From positions 1 to 8,451 of the forward strand of contig CAIKGX010000239.1 of the NCBI GenBank assembly GCA_903827075.1: a stretch of DNA of 8,451 nucleotides, in the 5' to 3' direction. Within the stretch, counting starts at the first letter, position 1. The number at the start of each line of letters is the position of its first letter. Made by a program: the position numbers and the translations under genes. This document shows, in pieces, positions 1-7,477 of this stretch. The notes under the pieces are model-generated. The model saw only the letters and a list, made by a program, of their open reading frames with translations, ran no database searches and was not told where the DNA came from. The DNA comes from an uncultured beta proteobacterium (lineage in GTDB: Bacteria > Pseudomonadota > Gammaproteobacteria > Burkholderiales > Burkholderiaceae).

Positions 1-862
1 AGTAGAAATTGCTAGTGAGTATCGTTACCGCACTTCAGTGCCAAATCCGAATACCTTGATTGTGGTGGTCTCGCAATCTGGAGAGACTGCAGATACTTTG
101 GCAGCACTGCGCCATGCGCAGAGCTTGGGTCACCACTACACCTTAGCCATTTGTAATGTTGCTAGTAGCGCGATGGTGCGGGAAACCAAATGGAATTTTC
201 TGACTAAGGCCGGTACTGAGATTGGCGTAGCTTCAACGAAAGCATTCACCACTCAGTTAGTCGCCCTTTATCTTTTGGCTGTGTCATTGGCAAAGCGCGC
301 TGGCAGAGTCTCTCCTGAAAAAGAAAAAGAACTTCTACGAGAGTTGCGCCATCTACCAAAAGCTTTACAAGCCGTCTTGGCTCTAGAGCCACAAATCATT
401 GCTTGGAGTGAGGCTTTTGCTAAATGTGAGAATGCCCTGTTCTTGGGTCGTGGTATGCATTACCCCATTGCCCTAGAAGGCGCTCTAAAGTTAAAAGAAA
501 TTTCCTATATCCATGCAGAAGCCTATCCAGCGGGTGAGTTAAAGCATGGCCCTCTCGCACTAGTGACAGAAAAGATGCCAGTGGTCACTGTTGCGCCAAA
601 AGATGATTTATTGGAAAAACTCAAATCCAATATGCAGGAAGTCAAAGCGCGCGGCGGCAAGTTGTATGTCTTTGCCGATCAGGATACGGACATCACTAGC
701 AGCGAAGGTATCAATGTCATTCGCCTACCAGAGCACTATGGCAATCTCTCGCCGATCTTGCATGTAGTCCCTTTGCAGTTACTCGCGTATCACACAGCTT
801 GTGCCTTAGGTACTGACGTTGACAAGCCTAGAAACTTGGCTAAGAGCGTGACGGTCGAGTAA
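1..862 (+). CDS. glmS: Glutamine-fructose-6-phosphate aminotransferase (isomerizing), C-terminal part; 5' end outside window
   Basis: GlmS converts fructose-6-phosphate and glutamine to glucosamine-6-phosphate in the cytoplasm, the first step towards UDP-GlcNAc for peptidoglycan and LPS. The reading frame is open from base 2 and gives the last 286 residues of a protein that is normally about 609 long. The N-terminal glutaminase domain and the start of the first SIS domain are therefore missing. Visible hallmarks are the sugar-phosphate loop SQSGETADTL (bases 71-100), the conserved block AGTEIGVASTKAFTTQL, the second SIS domain with LGRG and ALEGALKLKEISYIHAEAY, and the terminal PRNLAKSVTVE. 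The active-site Glu of LKEIS (codon 497-499), the His of ELKHG (545-547) and the Lys of NLAKS (842-844) match the isomerase residues known in E. coli GlmS (Glu488, His504, Lys603). The gene ends at TAA 860-862. No clear hairpin terminator follows. Nothing looks broken; the truncation is only the window edge. Confidence 0.97.
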   Translation, partial: VEIASEYRYRTSVPNPNTLIVVVSQSGETADTLAALRHAQSLGHHYTLAICNVASSAMVRETKWNFLTKAGTEIGVASTKAFTTQLVALYLLAVSLAKRAGRVSPEKEKELLRELRHLPKALQAVLALEPQIIAWSEAFAKCENALFLGRGMHYPIALEGALKLKEISYIHAEAYPAGELKHGPLALVTEKMPVVTVAPKDDLLEKLKSNMQEVKARGGKLYVFADQDTDITSSEGINVIRLPEHYGNLSPILHVVPLQLLAYHTACALGTDVDKPRNLAKSVTVE

Positions 863-874
863 TAAAAAATCCGT

Positions 875-902
875 TTGACTTCTATATTTAGCTGTGTACA
901 AA
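875..902 (+). promoter_or_regulatory. Candidate sigma70 promoter for the efflux operon
   Basis: TTGACT (875-880) matches five of six bases of the -35 consensus. It is followed after 16 bases by TACAAA (897-902), four of six for the -10. Transcription would begin near 909, giving a leader of about 80 bases that contains the two dyads described separately. This is a by-eye match in an AT-rich gap where chance hits are common, so it is only a candidate. Confidence 0.3.
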
Positions 903-929
903 TTTCATCATTTAAATCAAGGCTTTACA

Positions 930-953
930 GAACATAGTTTTAAAAGTGTGTTC
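930..953. promoter_or_regulatory. 24-base near-palindrome, candidate repressor operator
   Basis: The half-sites are GAACATAGTTTT (930-941) and AAAAGTGTGTTC (942-953). Ten of the twelve symmetric base pairs match, with mismatches only at the 6th and 8th positions of each arm. The length and two-fold symmetry, placed just before an RND efflux operon, resemble operators of TetR-family repressors such as AcrR, which binds a 24-base palindrome. No TetR-type gene is in the window, so the binding protein is unknown. The site lies downstream of the candidate promoter start, so repression by road-block or a different promoter would have to be assumed. Confidence 0.45.
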
Positions 954-981
954 AAATATCTGTTGTAGAAAAGGATATTTG
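953..981 (+). repeat. Inverted repeat over the ribosome-binding region of the outer-membrane channel gene
   Basis: CAAATATC (953-960) and GATATTTG (974-981) are perfect 8-base inverted arms separated by 13 bases. In RNA this would form a hairpin whose 3' arm sits between the only Shine-Dalgarno-like sequence (AAGGA, 971-975) and the ATG at 991, covering the last two bases of that AAGGA. It could affect initiation, or be a second protein-binding dyad. It could also be chance in AT-rich DNA. Confidence 0.4.
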
Positions 982-990
982 TAATAACCC

Positions 991-2532
991 ATGGTTCTTT
1001 CGAAAGCACTCTCTATTTCACGTTTGCACTGGCTTCTGCTAATTACCGCAGGACTTCTTTCCGCATGCGCAGTTGGCCCCGATTTCAAGCAGCCTGACGC
1101 ACCTAAGACCTCTGCCTATACAGAAGAGCCGCTCTCCAAAAAATTAGCTACAGCCCCTGGTGTACCTGGAGGTACAGACCAAGCATTTATTGAGGGTGCA
1201 GATATTGAAGCGCAGTGGTGGGAGCTGTATAAATCTCCTGAGCTTGATCTGCTGATTAAAAAGGCTCTTGAGAAGAATCCGAACCTAGGGGCTGCAGATG
1301 CGGCGCTCCGCTCCGCTCAAGAAAACGTCAATGCGCAAATTGGCGGGCAGTATTTTCCAGCGGTAGGATTGGGCGGTGCGGCTACACGCCAGTTACAGCC
1401 TTCTGCCATTTATGGTCTTCCTTACGGATCTGATACCTACAACCTGTACAACACTTCCGTTAATGTCACTTATAAACTTGACGTATTTGGCGGAGCACGG
1501 AGAACGGTTGAGAGCGCCAAAGCACAGGCGGAATACCAGCAGTTCAAATTGGAAGGCGCTTATCTATCATTAACCGCCAATATTGTTACAGGCGCGATTC
1601 GTGAAGCAGCGCTACGCGCCCAATTGCAAGCCACAGCAGAAATTCTCAAGGCTCAACAAAATCTGGCGGAGGTTACCGAAAAGCAATTGAAGATTGGCTC
1701 TGTCAATAAGGTTGACCTGACCTCTCAGCAATCCTTGGTAGCTAGCACTCAAGTAGATTTATATACCTATGAACGCAATCTGGCTTTTGCTCGCAATCAA
1801 TTGGCAGTTCTTACGGGCGAGTTGCCTAGCAATGCCAGCATTACTAAATTTGATTTAAGCAAATTGCATTTGCCTGATAAGTTACCCCTCTCAGTACCAT
1901 CCAGCTTGGTGCGTCAGCGTCCTGATGTGCGCGCTGCAGAGGCCCAGCTTAAATCGACTAATGCCCTGGTGGGTGTTGCTACTGCCAACCTCTTACCCCA
2001 ATTTAATATTACGGGCGCAATTGGATCAGCTGCTCTGACTTCGGATGCCTTGTTTGGTCCTAATGCAGCCCTGTGGAGTATTGCTGGCGGAATTTTTCAG
2101 CCCTTGTTTCAGGGTGGGCAACTTTTGGCGCAACGTCGTGGTGCCATGGCCAATTATGAACAAGCGGTATTTCAGTACCAGGCAACGGTATTGAGTGCTT
2201 TCCAGGAAGTTGCAGATGCGCTACGCGCCTTAGAAACTGGTGCCCAAGCTTTGAAGGCGGCTTCTGATGCAGAGCGTTACTCTTATGAAACACTCGATCT
2301 AGTTCAACAACAATATAAATTAGGTACTGCAAGTTATTTAGCAGTCCTTTATTACCAAAATCTATATCAGCAAGCCAAGGTGAAATCCGTCGCTGCACAA
2401 GCCACGCGCTTTGCTGATACCGCAGCATTATTTGCAGCATTGGGTGGTGGCTGGTGGAATCGTACCGGCCCTGCCTTTCAACCAAAAGAACTAGCTAACA
2501 AAGATCCAAATGAAACTCCTCGAGACAATTAA
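991..2532 (+). CDS. Outer-membrane efflux lipoprotein, NodT/OprM-type channel (RND outer-membrane factor)
   Basis: This 513-residue protein is the TolC-like channel through which the pump discharges across the outer membrane. Residues 1-25 are a lipoprotein signal: a basic start, a hydrophobic stretch LHWLLLITAGLL, and the lipobox L-S-A-C with Cys26 as the lipidated residue, followed by VGPDFKQPDAP, which is typical of the NodT family. The two OEP repeats are visible. The first includes W76-W77 (AQWWELYKSPELDLLI) and the KLDVFGGARR segment (D164-R171). The second starts at RQRPDVRAAEAQL (R308 onward) and leads into ANLLPQFNITGAIG. Length is close to the family's usual 460-510, with a somewhat long C-terminal tail. 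The ATG is forced by an in-frame TAA at 985-987. AAGGA at 971-975 is 15 bases away, an unusually long spacing. The gene is first in the operon and overlaps the adaptor gene by 23 bases. Confidence 0.95.
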   Translation: MVLSKALSISRLHWLLLITAGLLSACAVGPDFKQPDAPKTSAYTEEPLSKKLATAPGVPGGTDQAFIEGADIEAQWWELYKSPELDLLIKKALEKNPNLGAADAALRSAQENVNAQIGGQYFPAVGLGGAATRQLQPSAIYGLPYGSDTYNLYNTSVNVTYKLDVFGGARRTVESAKAQAEYQQFKLEGAYLSLTANIVTGAIREAALRAQLQATAEILKAQQNLAEVTEKQLKIGSVNKVDLTSQQSLVASTQVDLYTYERNLAFARNQLAVLTGELPSNASITKFDLSKLHLPDKLPLSVPSSLVRQRPDVRAAEAQLKSTNALVGVATANLLPQFNITGAIGSAALTSDALFGPNAALWSIAGGIFQPLFQGGQLLAQRRGAMANYEQAVFQYQATVLSAFQEVADALRALETGAQALKAASDAERYSYETLDLVQQQYKLGTASYLAVLYYQNLYQQAKVKSVAAQATRFADTAALFAALGGGWWNRTGPAFQPKELANKDPNETPRDN

Positions 2533-3859
2533 AACCAAGGCGATTGCTACAACTTTAGCTCTCAAGTCATGGGCTTTAGCGAAGGCGCAAGAGTGGAAGC
2601 TTCGTGAGAAGTTGATTTCTCTTTGGGAAAAAGCAAAAGGTTTATGGGTGCGTATTGGTCAGAAACTACGCCCACGTGAGCGTTTCATGCAAACGAAGGC
2701 GTATGCCAAGTTGCAGGCAATGACACCTTTGCGTCGTCGGATGACGGTTATGTTGTGCGGAGTGTTTCTTTTGCTTGGATTGATCTTTGGATTTAATCAG
2801 TTAAAGACTTTCATGATTAAGCATTTCATTTCAGGTATGGGCTTACCTCCTGCAACTGTTTCCACAATGGTTGTGACAAGCTCCGAATGGCAACCTAAGT
2901 TATCTAGCGTAGGAAATATTCGCGCATTTAGAGGAGTTGAGCTCAGCACAGAGATTGCTGGTTTAGTGCAAACGGTGCCTATCAAGTCTGGTATGGATGT
3001 AAAAGAGGGCGAACTCCTGATCAAATTAAATGATGCTTCAGATGTTGCACAATTGAACTCTCTTAAAGCTATGGCTGATTTAGCAAAGATCATTAACGAG
3101 CGCGATAGACAGCAATTGGCTATTCAGGCGATTAGTAAAAATGTATTTGATACCAGTAAGGCAGATGCTAAATCTAAGCAGGCACAAGTAGAGCAACAGA
3201 CCGCCTTGGTGGCGAAGAAGAATCTCAAGGCGCCCTTTAGTGGACGCGTCGGCATCGTGATGATTAATCCAGGCCAGTATGTCAATTCGGGCGATAAGCT
3301 GGTGACATTGCAAACGCTCGATCCCATCTTTGTGGATTTCAACTTACCGCAAAGTAATGCCGAACAAATTCAGGTGGGCCAAGAAATTGTAGTTACTACT
3401 GACGCCTTTAAGGATGCGAGCTTTACTGGAAAAATTACTGCAGTAAGCCCAAAGGTTGATACCAATACACGCAATATTCAGGTGGAGGCGCAATTAGCTA
3501 ATCCAGATAAGAAGATACTACCCGGCATGTTTGCTAACGTGAACATTAAAGTAGGTGATCAGGTGAAGTTACTCACGCTTCCACAAACTGCGGTTACTTA
3601 TAACCCATATGGCTCAACCATATTTATTGCCAAACCCACTGGCAAGAAGGATAAGCAGGGTAATCCAGAGCTTGAGGCTCAGCAGGTATTTGTGACCACT
3701 GGTACTACTCGTGGGGATCAAGTGGCGATCTTGAAAGGTGTAGAAGAAGGGGCAACGGTTGTCACTAGTGGTCAGCTGAAGCTAAAAAATGGCACGCCAC
3801 TGATTGTGAATAATAAAGTGCAGCCAGCCAATTCACCTGATCCAAAGCCGCAGGAATAA
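2510..3859 (+). CDS. RND efflux periplasmic adaptor (membrane fusion protein) with long N-terminal cytoplasmic extension
   Basis: The adaptor links the inner-membrane pump to the outer-membrane channel. The 449 residues read as follows. Residues 1-78 are a highly basic, Lys/Arg/Trp-rich helical segment. One transmembrane anchor lies at about 79-95 (VMLCGVFLLLGLIFGF). The first lipoyl half is at about 144-175 (STEIAGLVQTVPIKSGM then EGELLIKLND). A short alpha-hairpin spans about 176-238 and the second lipoyl half is LKAPFSGRVG (239-248). Beta-barrel and membrane-proximal domains follow, with the family signatures LDPIFVDFNLPQ and ILPGMFANV. Cys83 is not in a good lipobox (Leu precedes it), so anchoring is by the helix. 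Usual family length is about 370-400, so the extension is extra. No strong ribosome site precedes ATG 2510 and translation may be coupled to the upstream gene. An in-frame GTG at 2648-2650 (residue 47) has AAAAGG seven bases upstream and would give a 403-residue protein. Function is secure; the start is less so. Confidence 0.93.
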   Translation: MKLLETIKTKAIATTLALKSWALAKAQEWKLREKLISLWEKAKGLWVRIGQKLRPRERFMQTKAYAKLQAMTPLRRRMTVMLCGVFLLLGLIFGFNQLKTFMIKHFISGMGLPPATVSTMVVTSSEWQPKLSSVGNIRAFRGVELSTEIAGLVQTVPIKSGMDVKEGELLIKLNDASDVAQLNSLKAMADLAKIINERDRQQLAIQAISKNVFDTSKADAKSKQAQVEQQTALVAKKNLKAPFSGRVGIVMINPGQYVNSGDKLVTLQTLDPIFVDFNLPQSNAEQIQVGQEIVVTTDAFKDASFTGKITAVSPKVDTNTRNIQVEAQLANPDKKILPGMFANVNIKVGDQVKLLTLPQTAVTYNPYGSTIFIAKPTGKKDKQGNPELEAQQVFVTTGTTRGDQVAILKGVEEGATVVTSGQLKLKNGTPLIVNNKVQPANSPDPKPQE

Positions 3860-3866
3860 GCCTTAG

Positions 3867-6800
3867 ATGAATTGGACTGATCTATTTATCCGCCGACCAG
3901 TGTTATCACTGGTCGTGAGTGCGCTGGTCTTGGTATTTGGTTTGAAGGCTGTTGGATCGTTGCCGGTCAATCAATACCCGCAAACACAAAATGCGATCGT
4001 CACCATTACGACTGCTTACTACGGTGCTGATCCAGAGACTATTGCTGGTTTTATTACACAGCCGCTTGAAGCTGCCATTGCGCAGTCTCAAGGAATCGAT
4101 TACTTATCTTCTATGAGCGTGAGCGGTCTTTCTACGATTACCGCTACTTTAAAGCTGAACTACGACTCTAATGCAGCCTTAACGCAGATTCAGACGCAGA
4201 TTAGCTCGGTTAAGAATCAACTTCCACCGCAAGCCCAGCAACCTATATTGACCGTGCAGATTGGTCAGTCTACTGCTGCGATGTATATGGGTTTTTATAG
4301 TGATGAGATTCCTAACAATGCGATTACCGATTATTTATTGCGCGTTGTTAAGCCTACGCTTGATTCGGTTGATGGTGTTCAGAACGCAGAGATCACTGGT
4401 GGCAGAAAGTTTGCTTTACGTGCCTGGCTTGATCGTGAAAAAATGGCGGGCTTGGGCGTTGGCGCCGATGATGTCTATAGCGCAATGTCAGCCAATAACT
4501 ATCTATCAGCGGTTGGCAGTACCAAGGGCGACATGGTTGCCGTGGACTTGGTTGCAGGTACTGATTTGCATACTTTGGATGAGTTCCGTAAGTTGGTCGT
4601 CAAAAAAGATGGCATCAATTTAGTCTACTTAGAACAAGTTGCAACGGTGAGCATGGGCTCTGAGGACTACAACACTAACGTTGCTTTTAGCGGCAAGAAG
4701 TCTGTCTTTATTGCCATTAAAGTAGCTCCGCAAGCAAATTTATTAGATGTAGCTCAGCGTGTACGCGATGTGGTTCCAGGGATTCAGAAGCAATTGCCCA
4801 TTGGAATGACGGGAAAGATTGTCTATGACTCAACTATGTTTATTACTAGCTCGATTGACGAGGTAGTTACCACCTTGCTAGAAGCGCTAGTTATTGTGAC
4901 GATTGTGATTTATCTCTTTTTGGGGAGTGCGCGTGCAGTAGCCGTGCCAGTCATTGCAATGCCGCTATCTTTAATTGGCACTTTCTTTCTGATGCAGGTC
5001 TTGGGTTACTCGATTAATTTGCTCACCCTATTAGCCTTGGTTCTAGCCATTGGCTTAGTGGTCGATGATGCGATTATTGTGGTGGAAAACGTGGACCGTC
5101 ATATGAAGGAAGGCAAGTCTCCCTTAGAGGCCTCCTTAATTGCTGCCCGTGAATTGGGCGGCCCCATCTTGGCGATGACGGTAGTATTAATCGCGGTGTA
5201 TATACCAATTGGTTTTCAGGGTGGACTAACTGGTGCGCTTTTTACAGAGTTTGCCTTTACTTTGGCGAGTGCGGTTGCAGTATCGGGTTTGATTGCCTTG
5301 ACGCTTTCTCCGATGATGTGCTCCCGTATCTTTACTGAAGAGCAAGAGGCCTCACCTTTTGTGCAAAAGATCGATCGCATCTTTGAGAAGGTGCATCACA
5401 GTTATCAAAGCACCTTACGTGAATTACTCAGCACATGGCAGGTCATCATTGTGATGGGCGCCATTCTCTTGGGTGGTGTAGCTTATTTGTATGCGACTGC
5501 TCGTGCTGAACTTGCTCCAACAGAAGACCAGGGCATTGTGTTGATGCAGGCTTCTGGTCCCCCTAACAGCACCGTCAATCAGATGCAGATGTATGCAGAT
5601 CAGATTTATCAAATCTCTAGTCAAGAGCCTGAGTACGAGCAAATGTTCCAAATCACGAGCCCCACTAGTAGCTTTGGCGGTGTGCTCTTAAAGGATTGGG
5701 ATCAACGCGCACGTAATGCCACTCACTTCCAAGAGGATATGCAAAATAAATGGAATACGATTGCTGGCGCTCGCGTAGCTGCCTTTCAGTTTCCAGCATT
5801 GCCAGGTGCGCAGGGCTTGCCAGTTCAGGTGGTAATCAATACGACAGAGTCCTATGAGCAGCTCAATGAAGTTTCTCAGGCGGTTTTAGATAAAGCGCGA
5901 CGTAGTGGCAACTTCTTTTTTGTAGATTCAGATTTGAAGATCGATAAGCCACAAGACGTATTGGTTATTGATCGTGAAAAAGTCGCTGCCTTGGGCATGA
6001 CCCAACAACAAGTGGGCTCAGCACTATCAGCTGCACTTGGAGGTGGCTACGTTAATTATTTTTCTGTAGCCGGTCGATCTTATCGTGTAATCCCACAGGT
6101 CAAGCAAATTGATCGCCTTAATCCGGACCAAATTTTGGATTACTACATTCGTACTCCAAGTGGGCAGATGATTCAAGCCCGTACGATTGCTAGCATCAAG
6201 CAAAAGGTAGTTCCACAATCAATTAACCATTTTCAGCAACTCAACTCTGCGACGATTTCTGGCGTGAGCACTCCATTTATTTCTCAAGCAGATTTGTTGG
6301 AATTTATGCGCCAGACTTTGAAAGAAGTGGCCCCTAATGGTTACAGCATGGATTACGCTGGCCCTTCTCGTCAGTTTATGGCGGAATCGGGCGGGTTCTT
6401 GGTCACCATGTTTTTTGCAATCCTGATTGTATTCTTGGTGTTGGCTGCTCAGTTTGAAAGCTTCCGTGATCCGATTGTGATTTTGGTTTCAGTACCACTT
6501 GCTCTGTTTGGCGCATTAATCTTTATTAATTTAGGCTTCACCACATTGAATGTGTATACCCAGGTTGGTTTAGTGACGCTGATGGGCTTAATCAGTAAGC
6601 ACGGTATTTTGATTGTGGAGTTTGCGAATGAGCTGCAAGAAGCAGGGCGTAGCAAGGTAGATGCGATTGTTGAGGCAAGTAGCGTTCGTCTTCGCCCCAT
6701 CTTAATGACTACTGCGGCGATGGTCTTGGGTGTAGTGCCTCTGGTAGTGGCCTCTGGTGCTGGCGCAGCAGGTCGTCAATCCATGGGTATTGTGATCTTT

Positions 6801-6902
6801 ACAGGGCTTTCGATTGGTACGCTCTTTACTTTATTTGTGGTGCCTGCAATGTATCTTTTCATTGGCGCGGATCACCATGCGAAAAAATTTAAGCAGCAAT
6901 AA
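3867..6902 (+). CDS. RND multidrug efflux transporter, inner-membrane pump (HAE-1 family, AcrB/MexI-like)
   Basis: This is the proton-driven pump subunit, a trimer in the inner membrane that takes substrates from the periplasm and membrane. It has 1011 residues against about 1030-1050 for AcrB or MexB, and it lacks a long C-terminal tail. The N-terminus MNWTDLFIRRPVLSLVVSAL with PVNQYPQTQNAIVTITTAYYGADPETI is typical of the family. TM2 is at about 333-352. TM4 carries GLVVDDAIIVVEN with the proton-relay pair D400-D401. TM10 carries K911 (SKHGILIVEF), and R941 (VRLRPILMT) corresponds to AcrB Arg971. The full AcrB Asp407/Asp408/Lys940/Arg971 relay is therefore present and the pump should be active. 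This carboxylate pattern and the large hydrophobic loops argue for a drug or organic-compound pump rather than a metal (HME) pump; the substrate is unknown. The ATG at 3867 has AGGAA (3852-3856), ten bases upstream and overlapping the adaptor's stop. It ends the operon and is followed by a hairpin terminator. Confidence 0.96.
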   Translation: MNWTDLFIRRPVLSLVVSALVLVFGLKAVGSLPVNQYPQTQNAIVTITTAYYGADPETIAGFITQPLEAAIAQSQGIDYLSSMSVSGLSTITATLKLNYDSNAALTQIQTQISSVKNQLPPQAQQPILTVQIGQSTAAMYMGFYSDEIPNNAITDYLLRVVKPTLDSVDGVQNAEITGGRKFALRAWLDREKMAGLGVGADDVYSAMSANNYLSAVGSTKGDMVAVDLVAGTDLHTLDEFRKLVVKKDGINLVYLEQVATVSMGSEDYNTNVAFSGKKSVFIAIKVAPQANLLDVAQRVRDVVPGIQKQLPIGMTGKIVYDSTMFITSSIDEVVTTLLEALVIVTIVIYLFLGSARAVAVPVIAMPLSLIGTFFLMQVLGYSINLLTLLALVLAIGLVVDDAIIVVENVDRHMKEGKSPLEASLIAARELGGPILAMTVVLIAVYIPIGFQGGLTGALFTEFAFTLASAVAVSGLIALTLSPMMCSRIFTEEQEASPFVQKIDRIFEKVHHSYQSTLRELLSTWQVIIVMGAILLGGVAYLYATARAELAPTEDQGIVLMQASGPPNSTVNQMQMYADQIYQISSQEPEYEQMFQITSPTSSFGGVLLKDWDQRARNATHFQEDMQNKWNTIAGARVAAFQFPALPGAQGLPVQVVINTTESYEQLNEVSQAVLDKARRSGNFFFVDSDLKIDKPQDVLVIDREKVAALGMTQQQVGSALSAALGGGYVNYFSVAGRSYRVIPQVKQIDRLNPDQILDYYIRTPSGQMIQARTIASIKQKVVPQSINHFQQLNSATISGVSTPFISQADLLEFMRQTLKEVAPNGYSMDYAGPSRQFMAESGGFLVTMFFAILIVFLVLAAQFESFRDPIVILVSVPLALFGALIFINLGFTTLNVYTQVGLVTLMGLISKHGILIVEFANELQEAGRSKVDAIVEASSVRLRPILMTTAAMVLGVVPLVVASGAGAAGRQSMGIVIFTGLSIGTLFTLFVVPAMYLFIGADHHAKKFKQQ

Positions 6903-6924
6903 ATAAAAGGAATTCGCTCAATAA

Positions 6925-6951
6925 AAAATGGTGAACTCAGTTCACCATTTT
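6925..6951. terminator. Bidirectional Rho-independent terminator between convergent genes
   Basis: A 12-base-pair perfect stem, AAAATGGTGAAC (6925-6936) with GTTCACCATTTT (6940-6951), closes a three-base TCA loop. On the plus strand the stem ends in TTTT and is followed by GCTTTCTT, ending the efflux operon 22 bases after its stop. On the minus strand the stem runs into six T's (complement of 6923-6928), a better tail, ending the flavin reductase transcript 34 bases after its stop at 6986. Placement between convergent genes fits a shared terminator. Confidence 0.88.
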
Positions 6952-6985
6952 GCTTTCTTGATATCACGCACGTAAATTAATACTA

Positions 6986-7471
6986 TTACGTGAAATCTAA
7001 TCCTACAAACTTGCTATGGGCGAAGATCAGCGGCTGTCCTTCGGGATCATGTTTGAGATTGAGCACCTTGGCTACGATGATATTGTGGTCGCCGCCTGTA
7101 TGAACAGAAACTGTCTCACATTCATAGTAAGCAATACAGCCTTCGATCTGAGTCAGGCCACTCGCAGCAATTTGGTGGGGAATGTTAACAAACTGATTTT
7201 CTTTAACCGTGGCGAAATGCATGGCCATGGCTTCTTGTGAGCGTTCGAGAACATGAATCAGTTGCTTATGACCTACTTCAAAGTTGGGCATCAAGCGAGA
7301 GTGTTTCTTAAGGCTCCACAGAATCAGTGGGGGCTCTAGAGAAACGGTATTAAATGAACTAATCGTGATGCCGTGAGGATGATTCTGGGTGTCAAGGCAG
7401 GTGATGACAGTAACCCCGGTCGCAAAAGAGGAAAATCCTTTGCGCAGCTCTTGAGATGTAAATGGGGCCAT
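6986..7471 (-). CDS. Flavin reductase family protein (HpaC/DIM6-type FMN-binding split barrel)
   Basis: Proteins of this family bind FMN or FAD and usually reduce it with NAD(P)H to feed a partner monooxygenase, in the cytoplasm. The 161 residues fit the single-domain length of about 160-180. Recognisable blocks are FSSFATGVTVIT (13-24), HGITISSFNTVSLEPPLILWSL (33-54; the flavin-contacting T-I-S-S-F and S-x-x-P-P pattern), the mid-barrel GGDHNIIVAKVL (126-137) and the closing PLIFAHSKFVGLDF. The ATG at 7469-7471 has no clear Shine-Dalgarno. The gene starts six bases after the stop of the lipoprotein gene, so co-transcription and translational coupling are likely. No monooxygenase gene is next to it, so the electron acceptor is unknown. 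Some family members are not reductases but bind flavin for other purposes. The terminator at 6925-6951 lies just downstream. Confidence 0.88.
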   Translation of the reverse strand: MAPFTSQELRKGFSSFATGVTVITCLDTQNHPHGITISSFNTVSLEPPLILWSLKKHSRLMPNFEVGHKQLIHVLERSQEAMAMHFATVKENQFVNIPHQIAASGLTQIEGCIAYYECETVSVHTGGDHNIIVAKVLNLKHDPEGQPLIFAHSKFVGLDFT

Positions 7472-7477
7472 TAAGTC

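Noticed and set aside
924..952. Second promoter using TTTACA (924-929) as a -35
   Set aside because: No acceptable -10 lies 15-19 bases downstream; the bases there belong to the palindrome arm.
863..990. Hairpin terminator or small RNA gene after glmS
   Set aside because: The dyads present are AT-rich or lack a following T-run, and no tRNA-like or other RNA fold is evident.
2060..2485. Open frame of 141 codons on the minus strand inside the channel gene
   Set aside because: It lies opposite a well-supported outer-membrane factor gene, has no recognisable domain and is best explained as a shadow of the coding frame.
2747..2761. Possible lipoprotein attachment at Cys83 of the adaptor, as in AcrA
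   Set aside because: The residues before the cysteine are Val-Met-Leu; Leu at -1 does not fit a lipobox, and the cysteine is at the start of a long hydrophobic anchor rather than after one.
4261..4623. Open frame of 120 codons on the plus strand inside the pump gene
   Set aside because: It is out of frame with the RND pump, which is intact through this region; no ribosome site or known motif.
7016..7240. Open frame of 74 codons on the plus strand
   Set aside because: It is antisense to the flavin reductase, whose family motifs are clear.
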